Shown piece by piece: positions 26,342-34,864 of a DNA stretch of 64,000 nucleotides. Source of the stretch: Nymphaea colorata (lineage: Eukaryota > Streptophyta > Magnoliopsida > Nymphaeales > Nymphaeaceae); NCBI RefSeq assembly GCF_008831285.2, contig NC_045145.1, forward strand, positions 9,548,802 through 9,612,801. The letters run 5' to 3'. The first letter of the stretch is position 1, and every line of letters begins with the position of its first letter. Below the pieces are notes generated by a model. It saw only the letters and a list, made by a program, of their open reading frames with translations, had not been told where the DNA came from and searched no databases. Made by a program: the position numbers and the translations under genes.

Positions 26342-28284
26342 CTATTGAAAAAGAAACTAATCAACAAGGACAGACGTCTCACACAGCAATGTTAGATGCG
26401 CAGAAACAATCAACCTGCTGTCCAACTGTTGACAGCAATACCACAACAAAGAAGACTGCAATCTGAAGACAGAAAAATGCTGCTATCAGCAAGCCCACAA
26501 TTGAAAACGAATCCCCACTGTTTGTATTGTTTGCGCTGACCAACGACTTATCTATTTATGCATCTAACGCTGTTGTACCACAGTTTATCCTTCACAGGTC
26601 ATGAATAACGACAGCAAATAAAACCATCAACATAAACTTGCCATAGACATCATAGATAGCAGTCCTCCACTTGGCTGCGTTGATCATATAACATATCAAA
26701 TCATAGGCGATTAATCAGCGCAGACTTCCACACAGCTGCGATACTATATACACTTCTGAAAAATCCACAGCTGGAGTCTATTCACGCATCTCTCCTAGCG
26801 TGAATAGACTCCTCCACACTGTTCCGTTGCTGGAAAACAGCAACTAGAACAGGCGAGAGGTGAAGGAGAAAGAAACAGAGGAAGTAGAAGAGATCAAGCC
26901 TCAAAGGTGACAGAGGATCGCCGATGGTGTGCGTCACGTCCGCGCGCTGGCTGTGCTTCAAGTCTCCAGTCAAGTCCGTAGCTCTGATACCATGTTGCAG
27001 CGGAGAAGAAGAGAGTGAGAGAGAGAAGCTGCCGTGAGATTGAACCAAAAGAACTTGTTATTACGATAACCCTTATCTCTCTTATAAAAGAGATTAGGGT
27101 AAAAAGGGATTTACAAAATAACTCAATGGGAAATAAGGAAAATATTAAAGAGATCTTATAACTCTTTAATATTACAAGGAACCTCCTAAAACATAAAACT
27201 TTTCTTGTTCAACACATATCATCTCTATCCATGAGCTATACGATATTACGCATTTGATTTTATGTAAATATCCATGAACAACGCCAGGTTTTTTATGTTG
27301 CTCAAATTTTACTCGTCTACAATGCTTTGACTGCAGGGAAAATGTTCATACTGCATGTGCTCTCTGATTTGTGTGGATTTTTCTGTACTTTTTTTTCCTA
27401 CATAATAATTACATGTAAAATCTTTCTAGTTGGTTGCACTCTCATGTTGAATACAGGTTACCTTTTTCTTGTGATTTTTCCTTCATGTATCCACTATTGG
27501 CCTTACAAACTGAAAAGGGACATTAGTTCATTGAGTTTGACTTCGGTTTCTGTCATTGGCTCATTAGGCACCCATTGAAGAAGCTTGGGAAGCACTGTAT
27601 TCAAGTGTGCAATATGCCAAAGGTTCTGGTACTCTGTGCTTAAGTCACGCTATTCTATCACCTTTGGGTTATGAGACTGCTTTGTTCAAGGGACTCAGTG
27701 AGGTCATAAATTGCCATGGTGCTCCTGCTCTTGATTTATTGGGTAGTCCTGATACTGCAAAAACTTCACGGCTTACAGAGTTTGGAGAAATGCTTAGAGC
27801 ATCATTTGGCCTTCCTTTAAAGGAAAACATTCCAAAGCTATTTTCTGCCCCTAATATACTATTTATTAGGAGAGAAGATTATTTGGCACATCCTCGCCAT
27901 AGTGGGAAGGTGGAATCAAGGTTAAGCAATGAGCAGGAGGTATTTGATGCTCTCAAAGAATGGACTTCTACCAGAGCAAAATGTAAAGTACGTCTTGTGA
28001 ATGGGCTATTTGCACACATGCCTTTCAGGGAACAAGTGCATGCAATACAGGAAGCATCACTGATTATAGGCGCTCATGGGGCTGGTCTCACTCACATTAT
28101 TGCTGCAATGCCACAAACGATTATCCTTGAATTGCTGAGTAGCCTTTATAGAAGGCCACATTTTTCCTTGATTTCACAATGGAGAGGGCTCACTTATCAT
28201 GTCATCAACCTTCAAGGTTCGCATGCCAGTCCCGATGAGGTTATGAAGAAAGTTAGCGCCATACTGGACAGCTTTCAGTGTTGA
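4053..28284 (+). CDS. XYLT: Beta-1,2-xylosyltransferase, spliced gene (3 exons)
   Basis: Predicted Golgi GT61 enzyme that transfers xylose from UDP-xylose in beta-1,2 linkage to the core beta-mannose of plant complex N-glycans. Join 4053-4727, 4839-4988 and 27568-28284 (TGA stop): all junctions are phase 0, giving 513 residues, against roughly 530 in Arabidopsis. A short cytoplasmic tail is followed by a signal anchor at about residues 19-38, as in a type II Golgi protein. GT61 landmarks are GSCEAYFGHGF (91-101), MSRGGE (148-153), RREDYLAHPRH (from 376) and GAHGAGLTH (443-451). The ATG was chosen because it opens directly onto the tail and anchor. No frameshift or stop is seen in the exons, so the gene looks functional. 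The odd point is intron 2, which is 22.6 kb of nested transposons. The family call is firm; expression cannot be judged here. Confidence 0.93.
4728..4838 (+). other. XYLT intron 1 (111 bp)
   Basis: Compact intron with donor GTAAAG and acceptor GGCTGCAG. An ORF continuing 81 bp into it (to 4808) is simply read-through of exon 1. Confidence 0.9.
4839..4988 (+). CDS. XYLT: XYLT exon 2
   Basis: Fifty codons, residues 226-275, starting WIDDPVLLVTRFEYANLF and ending DGHCK. It is too short to stand out as an ORF but matches the conserved XYLT segment VTRFEYANLFHTVTDWY. The donor is AAG|GTAGGG. The reading frame is open throughout. Confidence 0.93.
4989..6140. other. Intron 2, 5' part: no recognised element
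   Basis: AT-rich intronic sequence directly after the donor. It has a short CA repeat near 5434-5450 and a poorly conserved repeat of TTTGAAGTGAAAT (about 5412 and 5473). ORFs at 5166-5375 and 5417-5629 show no familiar motif. Confidence 0.5.
6160..6188. repeat. Perfect 13-bp hairpin in the outer hAT left end
   Basis: AGGTGCTGCCTGG, a 3-bp spacer (GTG), then its exact reverse complement CCAGGCAGCACCT. Such subterminal hairpins are common in hAT-type non-autonomous elements. It lies 19 bp inside the left terminus. Confidence 0.85.
6925..9421 (-). pseudogene. hAT transposase pseudogene (BED / DUF659 / hAT C-terminal)
   Basis: Cut-and-paste DNA transposase read from an ATG at 9421. In order: BED-type zinc finger with KCSFCG and GGISRMKHH (about 9300-9375); a basic/acidic linker with an EEEEE run (about 9120-9160); a DUF659-type catalytic region with MSDGWTDTRSRTL (8596 downwards), ITDNAANYKDAG and CVTHCVNLML; an alpha-helical region (7633-8130); the hAT dimerisation block with GCERNWSVF and RNRLEHKRLNDLV (about 7310-7420); and a very acidic tail ending EDEDDEDYE before the stop at 6925. 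Visible damage: a TAG inside the BED finger (9305-9307), a Trp-to-stop change just before MSDGWTD (about 8615) and a frameshift near 8190. Gaps near 7490-7640 may be an intron. Domain order is that of plant hAT transposases. Confidence 0.85.
9780..9926. repeat. Dense GTATCGTACGATAC subterminal array of inner hAT
   Basis: At least six copies or part-copies of CGTATCGTACGATAC in both orientations, many self-complementary. The left end holds sparser copies (CGTATCGG, CGTATCGTAA, 6565-6605). hAT transposases bind short repeated subterminal motifs, so these are candidate transposase binding sites (inference). Confidence 0.75.
9937..10800. repeat. Degenerate AT-rich tandem-like repeat (ATATAACAGGTAT)
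   Basis: Interior of the outer hAT element. Words such as CATATAACAGGTATCA and AGTATATACATATAACAG recur at irregular intervals (for example 9957, 10010, 10215, 10635, 10690). The left interior (6480-6545) has the same flavour, supporting one original sequence split by the inner hAT. An ORF over it (9870-10268, minus) is a composition artefact. Confidence 0.6.
10259..10595. mobile_element. hAT-like MITE (GTATTGTCACATA ends)
   Basis: 337-bp element with a perfect 8-bp TSD ATATAACT (10251-10258 and 10596-10603). TIRs are GTATTGTCACATA on the left and GCATTGCCACATA on the right in reverse complement, 11 of 13 matching. The interior has poly-A/T runs and the words ACGTGTATTAT and TATTATACCTGAGAAA. 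It is nested in the outer hAT. Related copies are at about 11889-12224, 48177-48559 and 57939-58348. Confidence 0.8.
10853..10882. repeat. Hairpin in the outer hAT right end
   Basis: TTGGCACCTA and its exact reverse complement TAGGTGCCAA, separated by 10 bp. It mirrors the hairpin near the left end of the same element. Confidence 0.8.
10981..12934. other. Intron 2 filler; one MITE-like copy and a TA repeat
   Basis: No gene seen. Positions 11889-12224 resemble the GTATTGTCACATA MITE family: left TCATTGTCACA, right (reverse complement) TCATTCTCACA, interior with CCTGAGAAAAAC. No matching TSD was found there. A (TA)n microsatellite lies at about 12547-12569. Confidence 0.5.
12935..13236. repeat. 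Tandem duplication, period 158 bp
   Basis: Copies at 12935-13078 and 13093-13236 differ by only a few bases; for example both carry CATATAAATATACTAACC and GGTGGTCGAAGCAATCACG. A second small direct repeat follows, with TTGAATTGTGTGG near 13247 and TTGAATTGTCTGG near 13318. Non-coding. Confidence 0.9.
13346..13605. mobile_element. hAT-like MITE, CTATGTCACAC family, diverged copy
   Basis: 260 bp flanked by 8-bp repeats GTTGCTTC (13338-13345) and GTTGCTTT (13606-13613). The ends CTAAGTTATATGG and (reverse complement) CTAAATCACGTGGG are diverged forms of the CTATGTCACACGGG terminus of the copies at 14682-15528 and 19029-19445. It is rich in GGGTATGGGTA-like words. Confidence 0.7.
13606..14681. 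other. Intron 2 filler, no recognised element
   Basis: AT-rich, non-coding as far as I can tell. ORFs at 13723-13941, 13980-14393, 14102-14419 (minus) and 14369-14578 have no familiar motif and overlap each other on both strands. Confidence 0.5.
14682..15528. mobile_element. hAT-like MITE, CTATGTCACAC family, long copy
   Basis: 847 bp with ends CTAAGTCACAC (left) and CTATGTCACAT (right, reverse complement) and 8-bp TSDs CTCACATC / CTCACATA, 7 of 8. Subterminal zones are rich in GTCGGGTGCGG (left) and CGCACCCGCAC (right). The middle (about 14930-15420) is very AT-rich with TATATAATATA runs and an ATA repeat. Confidence 0.8.
15699..15976 (-). repeat. Copia-1 3' LTR
   Basis: 278 bp; begins TGTAGAAACAC and ends GATAACA on the + strand. 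Nine single-base differences from the 5' LTR, mostly transitions. Confidence 0.95.
15977..15987 (-). other. Copia-1 polypurine tract
   Basis: On the minus strand TTGAGGGGGAG directly precedes the 3' LTR (TGTTATC...). This is the usual plus-strand primer of plant Copia elements. Confidence 0.9.
16607..16622 (-). repeat. 16-base G run (C16 in element sense)
   Basis: Lies where Copia proteins have the conserved TRPDI block between RT and RNase H. The sense strand reads ...ACC then C16 then GATATTAC, so the tract replaces the Arg-Pro codons and shifts the frame. Confidence 0.9.
19029..19445. mobile_element. hAT-like MITE nested in Copia-1
   Basis: 417 bp with perfect 11-bp TIRs CTATGTCACAC and a perfect 8-bp TSD GCATTATG (19021-19028 and 19446-19453). 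It interrupts Copia-1 just after the protease. The interior holds a direct repeat around CAATCTCATAAGTCATAAG (about 19202 and 19262). It is the best-preserved copy of the family at 13346-13605 and 14682-15528 and must be younger than Copia-1. Confidence 0.92.
20956..20970 (-). other. Copia-1 primer binding site
   Basis: Minus strand TGGTATCAGAGCCAA immediately follows the 5' LTR. TGGTATCAGAGCC is the standard plant Copia PBS complementary to the 3' end of initiator tRNA-Met. Confidence 0.93.
20971..21248 (-). repeat. Copia-1 5' LTR
   Basis: 278 bp, TG...CA ends on both strands; carries the element's promoter in the minus orientation. Partner of the LTR at 15699-15976. Confidence 0.95.
21254..21823. 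other. Intron 2 spacer between Copia-1 and Copia-2
   Basis: 570 bp with no gene. Positions 21330-21400 contain GCCGTGTCCAGTACC and CACCTGTGTCCAGCC, reminiscent of the interior of the CTATGTCACAC MITE family, but I found no paired termini. Confidence 0.5.
21829..22050 (-). repeat. Copia-2 3' LTR
   Basis: 222 bp, + strand TGTTGCAGCAG...TTCAACA. Three substitutions relative to the 5' LTR. Confidence 0.96.
22051..22064 (-). other. Copia-2 polypurine tract
   Basis: Minus strand AGCTTGAGGGGGAG abuts the 3' LTR. Its TGA is also the pol stop codon (22058-22060). Confidence 0.92.
22058..26282 (-). pseudogene. Copia-2 Gag-Pol polyprotein, one frameshift
   Basis: Gag-protease-integrase ORF 24564-26282 (572 residues) overlaps pol ORF 22058-25027 in another frame. 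The true reading switches near 24590-24610, just after HVDMWGPSRV in the integrase core, so one small indel separates two otherwise open frames. Visible parts: Gag with the retrotran-gag fold (WIMNSV, QMWDFLKQTY); CCHC knuckle CTYCGKIGHLEDRC; protease with intact DSG (WIIDSGTSRHFC); integrase HHCC finger (HLRLGH...CEACQLGKH) and catalytic residues (HVDMWGP, RTDNALEF, NGIVERKHR); RT with LDVKN, YGLKQS and YVDD at 23000-23011; RNase H with SDADYAG, SSAESEYRA and YCDNQAA. The ATG at 26282 follows a leader with a (TA)n repeat. Confidence 0.95.
26310..26340. repeat. (TA)n microsatellite in the Copia-2 leader
   Basis: About 30 bp of alternating TA between the PBS and the gag start of Copia-2. Confidence 0.95.
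26981..26992 (-). other. Copia-2 primer binding site
   Basis: Minus strand TGGTATCAGAGC directly next to the 5' LTR; initiator tRNA-Met type. Confidence 0.92.
26993..27214 (-). repeat. Copia-2 5' LTR
   Basis: 222 bp, TG...CA; partner of 21829-22050. Confidence 0.96.
27220..27567. other. Intron 2, 3' end with XYLT exon 3 acceptor
   Basis: 348 bp of T-rich native intron leading to ATTGGCTCATTAG|GCACCC at 27567/27568. It retains pyrimidine-rich DNA in the region where a branch point would be expected. Confidence 0.7.
27568..28284 (+). CDS. XYLT: XYLT exon 3
   Basis: Residues 276-513 and the TGA stop. It starts 13 codons before the first in-frame potential start (GTG at 27607), with APIEEAWEALYSS continuing exon 2. 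Carries the most conserved GT61 blocks: HAILSPLGYETALFKGLS, RREDYLAHPRH and GAHGAGLTH. The C terminus is ILDSFQC, like the short LGC/FQC ends of plant XYLTs. Confidence 0.95.
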   Translation, partial: APIEEAWEALYSSVQYAKGSGTLCLSHAILSPLGYETALFKGLSEVINCHGAPALDLLGSPDTAKTSRLTEFGEMLRASFGLPLKENIPKLFSAPNILFIRREDYLAHPRHSGKVESRLSNEQEVFDALKEWTSTRAKCKVRLVNGLFAHMPFREQVHAIQEASLIIGAHGAGLTHIIAAMPQTIILELLSSLYRRPHFSLISQWRGLTYHVINLQGSHASPDEVMKKVSAILDSFQC

Positions 28285-29177
28285 AGGTCTCTGTGCTACA
28301 CTGGTTGATAGCTACTGGTCACAGTCCCTTTTATTTATGGAGTTGGCCTGTACAGGATATTGTGAACATTCTTTCTCTAAATGTGTGCACATGGCAAATG
28401 TTAACGATTTTTCGGCAATAGGAAGATCTTGCCCTTAAACTTGGGTTAAATCCAAGCTCTACTCTGTAGATCCAACAACTTTCCCAAATGACAAGATAAA
28501 GCAAACACGAGGCTTTAAAAATGTGATATCCTTGCATTGCATGTTGACCCTTCTAATATGATAGCAGATGGAACATTTCTTGCTGACTGTTAAAAAAATC
28601 TGCTGGTGCTTATCATCTTGAGGTGTTTTCCTGTGGAAGCCAGTTAATTTGAGAGCTGGGACTGGTCAAGTGCTTAACAAAATTTCTTCCTTCCTACACT
28701 AGTATTCAGCCAGTCAAAACTTTTTGTATTGATTAATAAATGATTATGTATCTTAAGATGTTTTTATCGTTTGAATTTTGTCCACAGGAGCTGCTAATTG
28801 TAAGACATCATTTGTAATTACTTTGTATCAGCTGTTGTCACCTTAATATTCTCATTCTTTTCTTGGTATTTCTCTTCTTAAGAAGTTCAATTCTTGTACA
28901 TGTGTACAGGTATTTTCAGCAAGTCCTGGTTGCGTGATTTGAAGGACCTAATGGACTATTCTATGTCTTCAACTTTGTGGCTTGCTCTGAAAGTCTTTGT
29001 TTTTTTCTTCTATTTTAACTGTACGATGTTTCTGTTATACTGACGTGCGTTGTCAAAAGTGTAGAGCAACTTACACAGCGAGCAAGCCTTCAGCCTCGGT
29101 GGGACTAGGCACATTTAAGTTGTGAAAAGAAACAAAAGCAAACCAATAAAATGCAATATTAGTTTATAAAAACAAAA
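28285..29177 (+). terminator. XYLT 3' UTR and downstream region
   Basis: No further coding region. AATAAA at 28735-28740, about 450 bp past the stop, is a reasonable poly(A) signal. Several T-rich and TGTA-containing stretches lie around it. Nothing else is recognised up to 29177. Confidence 0.5.
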
Positions 29178-29334
29178 TGGTGAAAGCTACTGATGGCAGG
29201 GGTTTATTGGAAATTAGAATAAGTCCTAAGGGCTCTATTAATAGTTTTAATGTTTTTGGAGTTTGTAATTTCTTCTGTCGACCCTAATGACTTATTATGG
29301 GTGATTAGGGTTAATTGAATATCTTCTTGTAGCA
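29178..29334 (+). repeat. Old 5' LTR of a + strand Copia element, with PBS
   Basis: About 157 bp running TGGTGAAAGC...GTAGCA, followed at once by TGGTATCAGATCC (29335-29347), a slightly altered initiator tRNA-Met PBS. The LTR aligns with 40994-41173: both contain ATTGGAAATTAGAATA, TTTTTGGAGT and TTGTAATTTCTT. Orientation is opposite to Copia-1 to -4. Confidence 0.75.
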
Positions 29335-31464
29335 TGGTATCAGATCCTCTCATGCTTGGGAGAATTTGATGCCCAACAGATTGGCTTAATCTCTACTCTT
29401 CTTCGCCCTTTTCCTCCCCCTTTTCCTGATTCTTTGTAATTCATCCAAACCTTACTGGTCGTCTTTCTTGGTGGAGTTGTTTTCATCGATTAGGGGTCCG
29501 TTGACAACTGTCCATTATGCAGCATTGCTCAGTGGATTGACAGGAACCATGTTAAATAATTCATGAGGTAACTTAGATGATCATCAGAAGAAGTTCATAT
29601 CAGATCAGAAAGTTTGCGCCTCAGTTGTGTTTAGATCTGAGGGGTGTTGATGTCTAAGGCGTCTGATCTGATATATATCTTGTCATTTACGCAGAGTACA
29701 AAGCCTTTGCTAAACCCTTTTCTTATGGATCCTCTATAAAGTTGGAACACTAATTTTGAAAGGTGGTCAAGGACATTTATGATGTTAGTGTTTGGACAAT
29801 CTAAAAGGAACCAAAAAATAAGATTAGGAAATGTTAGACGTGGTAGGAAAACAGTGACACATACTCTCAGGACAAGAATGTCAGTAGAATTCAAGTAGAA
29901 TTCAAGTTGAGTAAGAGATCTTTCAGTTGTAGTAGGGTAATCAAAATAGTTTCATGTTGAAACAAAAAACAAACAAGTGTTGAGTTAAAATATAGGGTTA
30001 TTGGTGCAATTTTTGCTTGAAGACGTTTCAAAATAATAAATTGTTGGAAACCAAATAGAGATAGACATCAAATTATAAGTTGCAACTCTATACCGAAGTA
30101 ATGAGTATGGGTTGATGAGTAGGGAACAAGTATAAAAGCTTAATTTGAACTACTCAAATACTAAGAATTATCAATAGAATTAAATGTCCAAGAATATGGA
30201 TTCATGTCAATACATGAGCCATTCAATCAAGCTAGACTAACAAGAGGCAATAAACAAGAGATAAATCCTAAACTATTGGTAACTACAACTCATGCTTGAA
30301 CTCTAATGCAAGGGCTTCAACTTTTGACATCAAGCATTAAACCATAGTACGACCTGATGACAAGATAAAACAACAGTTAGTATATTTAATGAAGTGAATA
30401 AGCCTACATAAACTACTTAAATATACACCATTAATCCCTCTTAACAGTAATTGATGCAAAGGAATACTACAAAATATCAGACGATGAAACTAAATGATGA
30501 CCAAAGTATACTTAAGAAGACATTGACTTATGAAAACATCTCTACATTGAAGTAAAGTCATGCATAGCAAAGGCCTACTCTCTGACTTGCTTGACAAAAG
30601 TATTGTTGAATATAACAAAAATTCCCCTCTAAACTCAATTTATAGTTTTCAAGGCAGACAGGTGGTTTGAGATGTCAAAACTAGTAAGAAAGAAGCCGTC
30701 TAAATGTTGTCACTTTGAAGAATTATTTACATATTACGGAACTTGAAAATCATATATTTTTTAATGATATTTCCATTTAGTGTTGAGAACATGAAAAATA
30801 TAGTTATGCAATATTCTGTAAAATCCATCTTAAAAAACATTGAATTTTCATCAAAATTGATTTGTGCAACATATGCATGTTGACCTGGCTGCATTTAAAA
30901 TTTCATCCCAAAATTCCTTCATTTGCCCTATGAAAATTAATTCTCAACTCAATGTAGAGTTCTGGTTAAACAGAGTTCAGCATGATTACGTTCAAATTAA
31001 AACTGCATAGCATAAGCTATGGAAATGTACGATGAAACTAAATTAAAAACATAAATCCTACAGCCTAGTATGTAGTCTAAAGCATCTGCATGCAAGAGAA
31101 CATGACATTAACTGAGAGAATATATAACTAACCCTCCCCATCCCAACCTAATACAATGAACAAGAAAATTTTCAAATTAGTTTATGCTATATCTATGTAT
31201 GAAATGCAGATGCATGATGAGAGATGTATATTGGGTAATCTAAGTATGTCTGGTACATGGATTGCATGATGAAGGTACATAATTAATACATAAAATGCAC
31301 ATGCAACATAACATACCACATGATATTAATATAAGACACAGTACGTTGATGTTCATGTGTGTGTTTATACATGACTTATGTTGAATGACATGCATGAGCA
31401 TCTAGTTAATGATAGCATGATGATATAGAATATGCATAGATATGTGAGATGATGTCATACACTA
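29335..31464 (+). other. Decayed + strand Copia leader/gag remnant, then non-genic DNA
   Basis: After the PBS, about 29690-29880 carries weak Copia gag-like reading (KLEHLNFERWSR-type segment in one + frame, with frameshifts). Beyond about 29900 no coding is recognisable. Positions 31100-31460 are rich in ATGATG and CATGATGA words, the same low-complexity DNA that continues on the other side of Copia-3 (36017-36200). Confidence 0.45.
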
Positions 31465-31700
31465 TGTTGAAAAAGATGGAGAAAGAGAGGGAGCCAAAGA
31501 GCACGAGAAAAGAGAGAGAGAGAGAGAATAAACTTGCTTATCCATTGCTAACCCTAATCTCTTATTTAAAGAGTGAATAAGGGTCGGCTAGAGTCTTTAC
31601 ACAAGAGAGACAAATAAAGATATAAATGATTGAAGAAGACTCTAACTTTCAAATAATCAGAAAACTACCACAATTAAGTATAAACTTTGTAATTTCAACA
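31465..31700 (-). repeat. Copia-3 3' LTR
   Basis: 236 bp, + strand TGTTGAAAAAG...TTTCAACA, with an AG microsatellite at about 31515-31529. Confidence 0.95.
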
Positions 31701-31714
31701 CTCCCCCTCAAGCT
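31701..31714 (-). other. Copia-3 polypurine tract
   Basis: Minus strand AGCTTGAGGGGGAG, the same 14 bases as in Copia-2, abutting the 3' LTR. Confidence 0.92.
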
Positions 31715-34700
31715 GGAGCATAGATATCAATCATGCTCAGCTTGTTACAACATCTAGAGAAATCACCAATAGGAAGAGTCTTAGTAAACATATCTGCCGC
31801 CTGATCTTTAGATCCCGAACATAATGACAATCGACCTGTATGTACTTTGTTCTCTCATGAAATACTGGATTATTTGCGATGTAAGTGGCGGCCTTGTTAT
31901 CACAGTACATTTTCATAGGAAGAGGAACCTAAATAATCATATTTGTCAGCATAGACTTAACCCAAGTCATCTTAGTAGCCGTTTGAGCCATTGCTCTATA
32001 TTCAGATTCTGCACTTGATCTCGACAGTATACTTTGTTTCTTACTTCTCCATGATATGAGGTTCCCACCCAACAAAAATACAGATGCCTGTGGTCGATTT
32101 TCTGTCATCAACAAACCATGCATAGTCAGCATCACTGTGAGCAACAATTTCTACAGATTCACCTTTCTTGAAAAAGAGGTCCCTACCCAGGGATGACTTT
32201 AGATATTTCAAAACCATCAATGCAGCATCCCAATGGACTTTTCTAGGTTTTTCTATAAACTAACTTAGTTTCCCAACAACAAAGCTAATGTCTAGTCTAG
32301 TCACAGTGACATACGGAAGCTTGCCAATAAGAGACCTGTAAGATCGTGAATCCACTAATTTTGATTAATCATCATAAAAATGGAGACGTGGATTCATCGG
32401 AAGATTAGCCGGCTTGGCTCCTAACATCCCTGTATCCTGCAGTAGGTCAAGTACATATTTCCTCTAAGACAACACTACACCTTCTTTGTTATGAGCAACT
32501 ATACATTTGGAGGTCTTCTTGATGAATAGAGAATGGTTCAAAGAAGATCTTTCAAATCCACACTGTTTAACGACTTCAGATAATTTGTGAAACCATGCCC
32601 TAGGACTTTGTTTAAGTCCATAAATTACCTTCTTTAGACGACACACTTTTCTACACTCCCCTTGTCGGTCGAACCCTGGGGGCTGTTGCATATATACAGT
32701 CTCTTCAAGATCACCATAGAGAAAGACATTCTTTACATCCAGCTGATACATAGGCCAATCAGAGTGTACCGCAACATAGATAATGAGCCGAATTGTACCC
32801 AACCTGGCCACATGAGAGAAAGTCTCAAAGAAGTCAACTCCATATGTCTATAACCTTTAGCAACCAATCGAGCTTTATATCTCTCTACAGACCCATCTAA
32901 ATGGTACTTGACTGTAAAGACTCATTTAGAGCCAACAATATCACAATTTGAAGGAGGATCAACCAATTCCCAGATACTATACTGTAAGAGAGCATCCATC
33001 TCATCTTGCATGGCTTTTCGTCATTTACAGTCTAGTAATGCCTGTTGATCACTAGTTGGTATAGTATGAACTGCCATAGCATGAAGAAACTGTTGTAAGT
33101 TGTCATTAAGGTGGTCAGTGAAAACAAATTGTGAGATAGGATGCATAGTACACTGTCTCTTGCCTTTACGGAGGGCTATAGGCAAGTCCTGAGAAGGATC
33201 AATGTCAGGTATACTTACTTCAATGGAGCTCACATCCTGAGAAGATTCTGATGGTCGACCATGAGAGGGATCCTGCCGACGAGTATATACTAATGGAGGG
33301 TCTTGGAACCTATTCATAGCCGGAGTAGGAGAAGAAAAAGACTGCAACGGGACTAGAGGGATAGGTAGAGGAATAGGACATGGCATCTCAGGTGACACAA
33401 AAGTAGGATCAAATTAAGACTAAGACTCGAAGAAAGTGACATTCGCACTAATATACTCTTTGTGAGTTATTGAATCAAAGCACTTGTACGTTTTTTTGTT
33501 TCGAGAATAGCCAATGAAGACACACTTAATACCTTGAGCAACAAGTTTGTCACGTTTAGGCCCAAGGATGTGAACAAAACAGGTACAACCAAATACTTTT
33601 GGTGCAACGGGAAATAAGCTTCGATTGGGATAAACAAGTTTAATTGGTACTTTGTTGTCAATGGAGGATGACGGCAAACGGTTTGTCAGATAACAAACTA
33701 TGAGTATGACATCACCCCATAAGTATGCAGGTACATGATTATGAAGCATTAGGGTACGAGCAACAATTAGAAGTTGCCTACGTTTTCGTTCGACAACTCC
33801 ATTCTATTGTAAGGTATGAGGACATGTAAATTGGGGAGAGATACCATTTTCAACATAAAAGGTCATTAACATAGATGATTTGAACTCAAGAGCATTATCA
33901 CTGCGAATACACTTGACCAGAGAACCAAACTGAGTTTTTATTTCAATAATCAAGTTTTTGAGAATAGGTATTACTTCAGACCTTTCTTTCAAAAGAAATA
34001 CTCAACTAACTCGAGAGTAATCATCAACAACAACCAGAAAATACCTAAACTTAGATTGGTTAGCAACCTTGCTAGGACCCCACACATCAAGATGAAGAAG
34101 ATCAAACAACCCTTGACTTGATGGACTAAACTCGAAAGAAAACTATTACGAGTATGTTTGCCAAGTTGACAGGCCTCACACTGAAATGACTCTTGGACTG
34201 AAAAGTGAGGTAGGATGAAACAGAGTTTGGACCCTAAAGGATGACCGATCTTGAGATGCCACTGAAAGGGTGTAAAATCTGATGTAGAAGAGGTAGCAGC
34301 AAGACCCACAAGGGTCGATAGGATGTAGACACCCCCTTTTTCATATCCACTACCAATAGTCTTCCCAGTTTGTAAGTCCTGAAATGAGCATGCACTAGGG
34401 TCAAAAATAATGCGACAGTATAAATCAATAGTCAACTGTTTGATAGAGAGCAAATGGGATGGAAATTCAGGAGCGTATTAGACATGTGGAATGGTCATAG
34501 ACTGAGAAAGCTTCACATCTCCATAACTCAATATAGGTGACATTCTACCATCTGCAATTTTGACATGACGTGGTGTTGAGAGAATCTATGCAATGTAGTG
34601 AACAAACCAGGTTTACTACAAAAATGTCTCGATGCTCATGAGTCAATAATCCAAGAGATACCTGAATCAAGCGTGGATGTACCCGTAGAGGGAGCTCAAT

Positions 34701-34864
34701 CAATTAAAGCAGTGGAAGCTGAAGCCTGTGAGGCTTTGTGTGTCAAAAACTGTTCATACTCACATCCATCAATGTTAACTATGACTATAGATCCAAAGGA
34801 GGAGGGAGGGATTCCCAATTCCTTTGTAATCATTGTCATCATCTGGTTTGCTAATCTCAGCCAT
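31715..34864 (-). pseudogene. Copia-3 Gag-Pol remnants
   Basis: Collinear with the Copia-2 polyprotein but shattered. From a gag start MAEI at 34864 the sequence runs into NPSSFGSIV and then jumps to the segment ahead of the protease (GCEYEQFLTHKAS), so the bulk of gag including the zinc knuckle is deleted. The protease motif reads DS followed by a stop. Integrase pieces lie at 33804-34453 (WHLKIGH, CEACQLGKH, RSDNALEF), the integrase C terminus at 33420-33749 and RT at 32464-32811 (LDVKN, YGLKQS). The frame goes directly from KKTSKCI to VAHNKEGVVLS, so about 50 residues including YVDD are gone. RNase H remnants (31929-32147) keep SSAESEYRA. Multiple stops and frameshifts separate the pieces. 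Confidence 0.93.

Larger units (their letters stand above)
21829..27214 (-). mobile_element. Copia-2 LTR retrotransposon, nearly intact
   Basis: 5386 bp on the minus strand, with perfect TSD CATAT (21824-21828 and 27215-27219). LTRs are 222 bp with 219 identical positions, so this is the youngest-looking LTR element here. Polypurine tract and PBS are present. Two long overlapping ORFs cover nearly all of Gag-Pol, separated by a single frameshift in the integrase. It ends 353 bp upstream of XYLT exon 3. Confidence 0.96.
4989..27567 (+). other. XYLT intron 2, 22,579 bp, transposon-filled
   Basis: The frame resumes exactly across this interval: exon 2 ends ...DGHCK and exon 3 starts APIEEAWEALYSS, with GT at 4989 and AG at 27566-27567. 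Elements bounded by TSDs (outer hAT complex 4840 bp, MITEs 260 and 847 bp, Copia-1 5550 bp, Copia-2 5386 bp) sum to about 16.9 kb, near 75% of the intron. All coding elements in it are on the minus strand, antisense to XYLT. Confidence 0.88.

Noticed and set aside
28331-28537. Minus ORF in the XYLT 3' region
   Set aside because: No motif; lies in the XYLT 3' UTR on the opposite strand.
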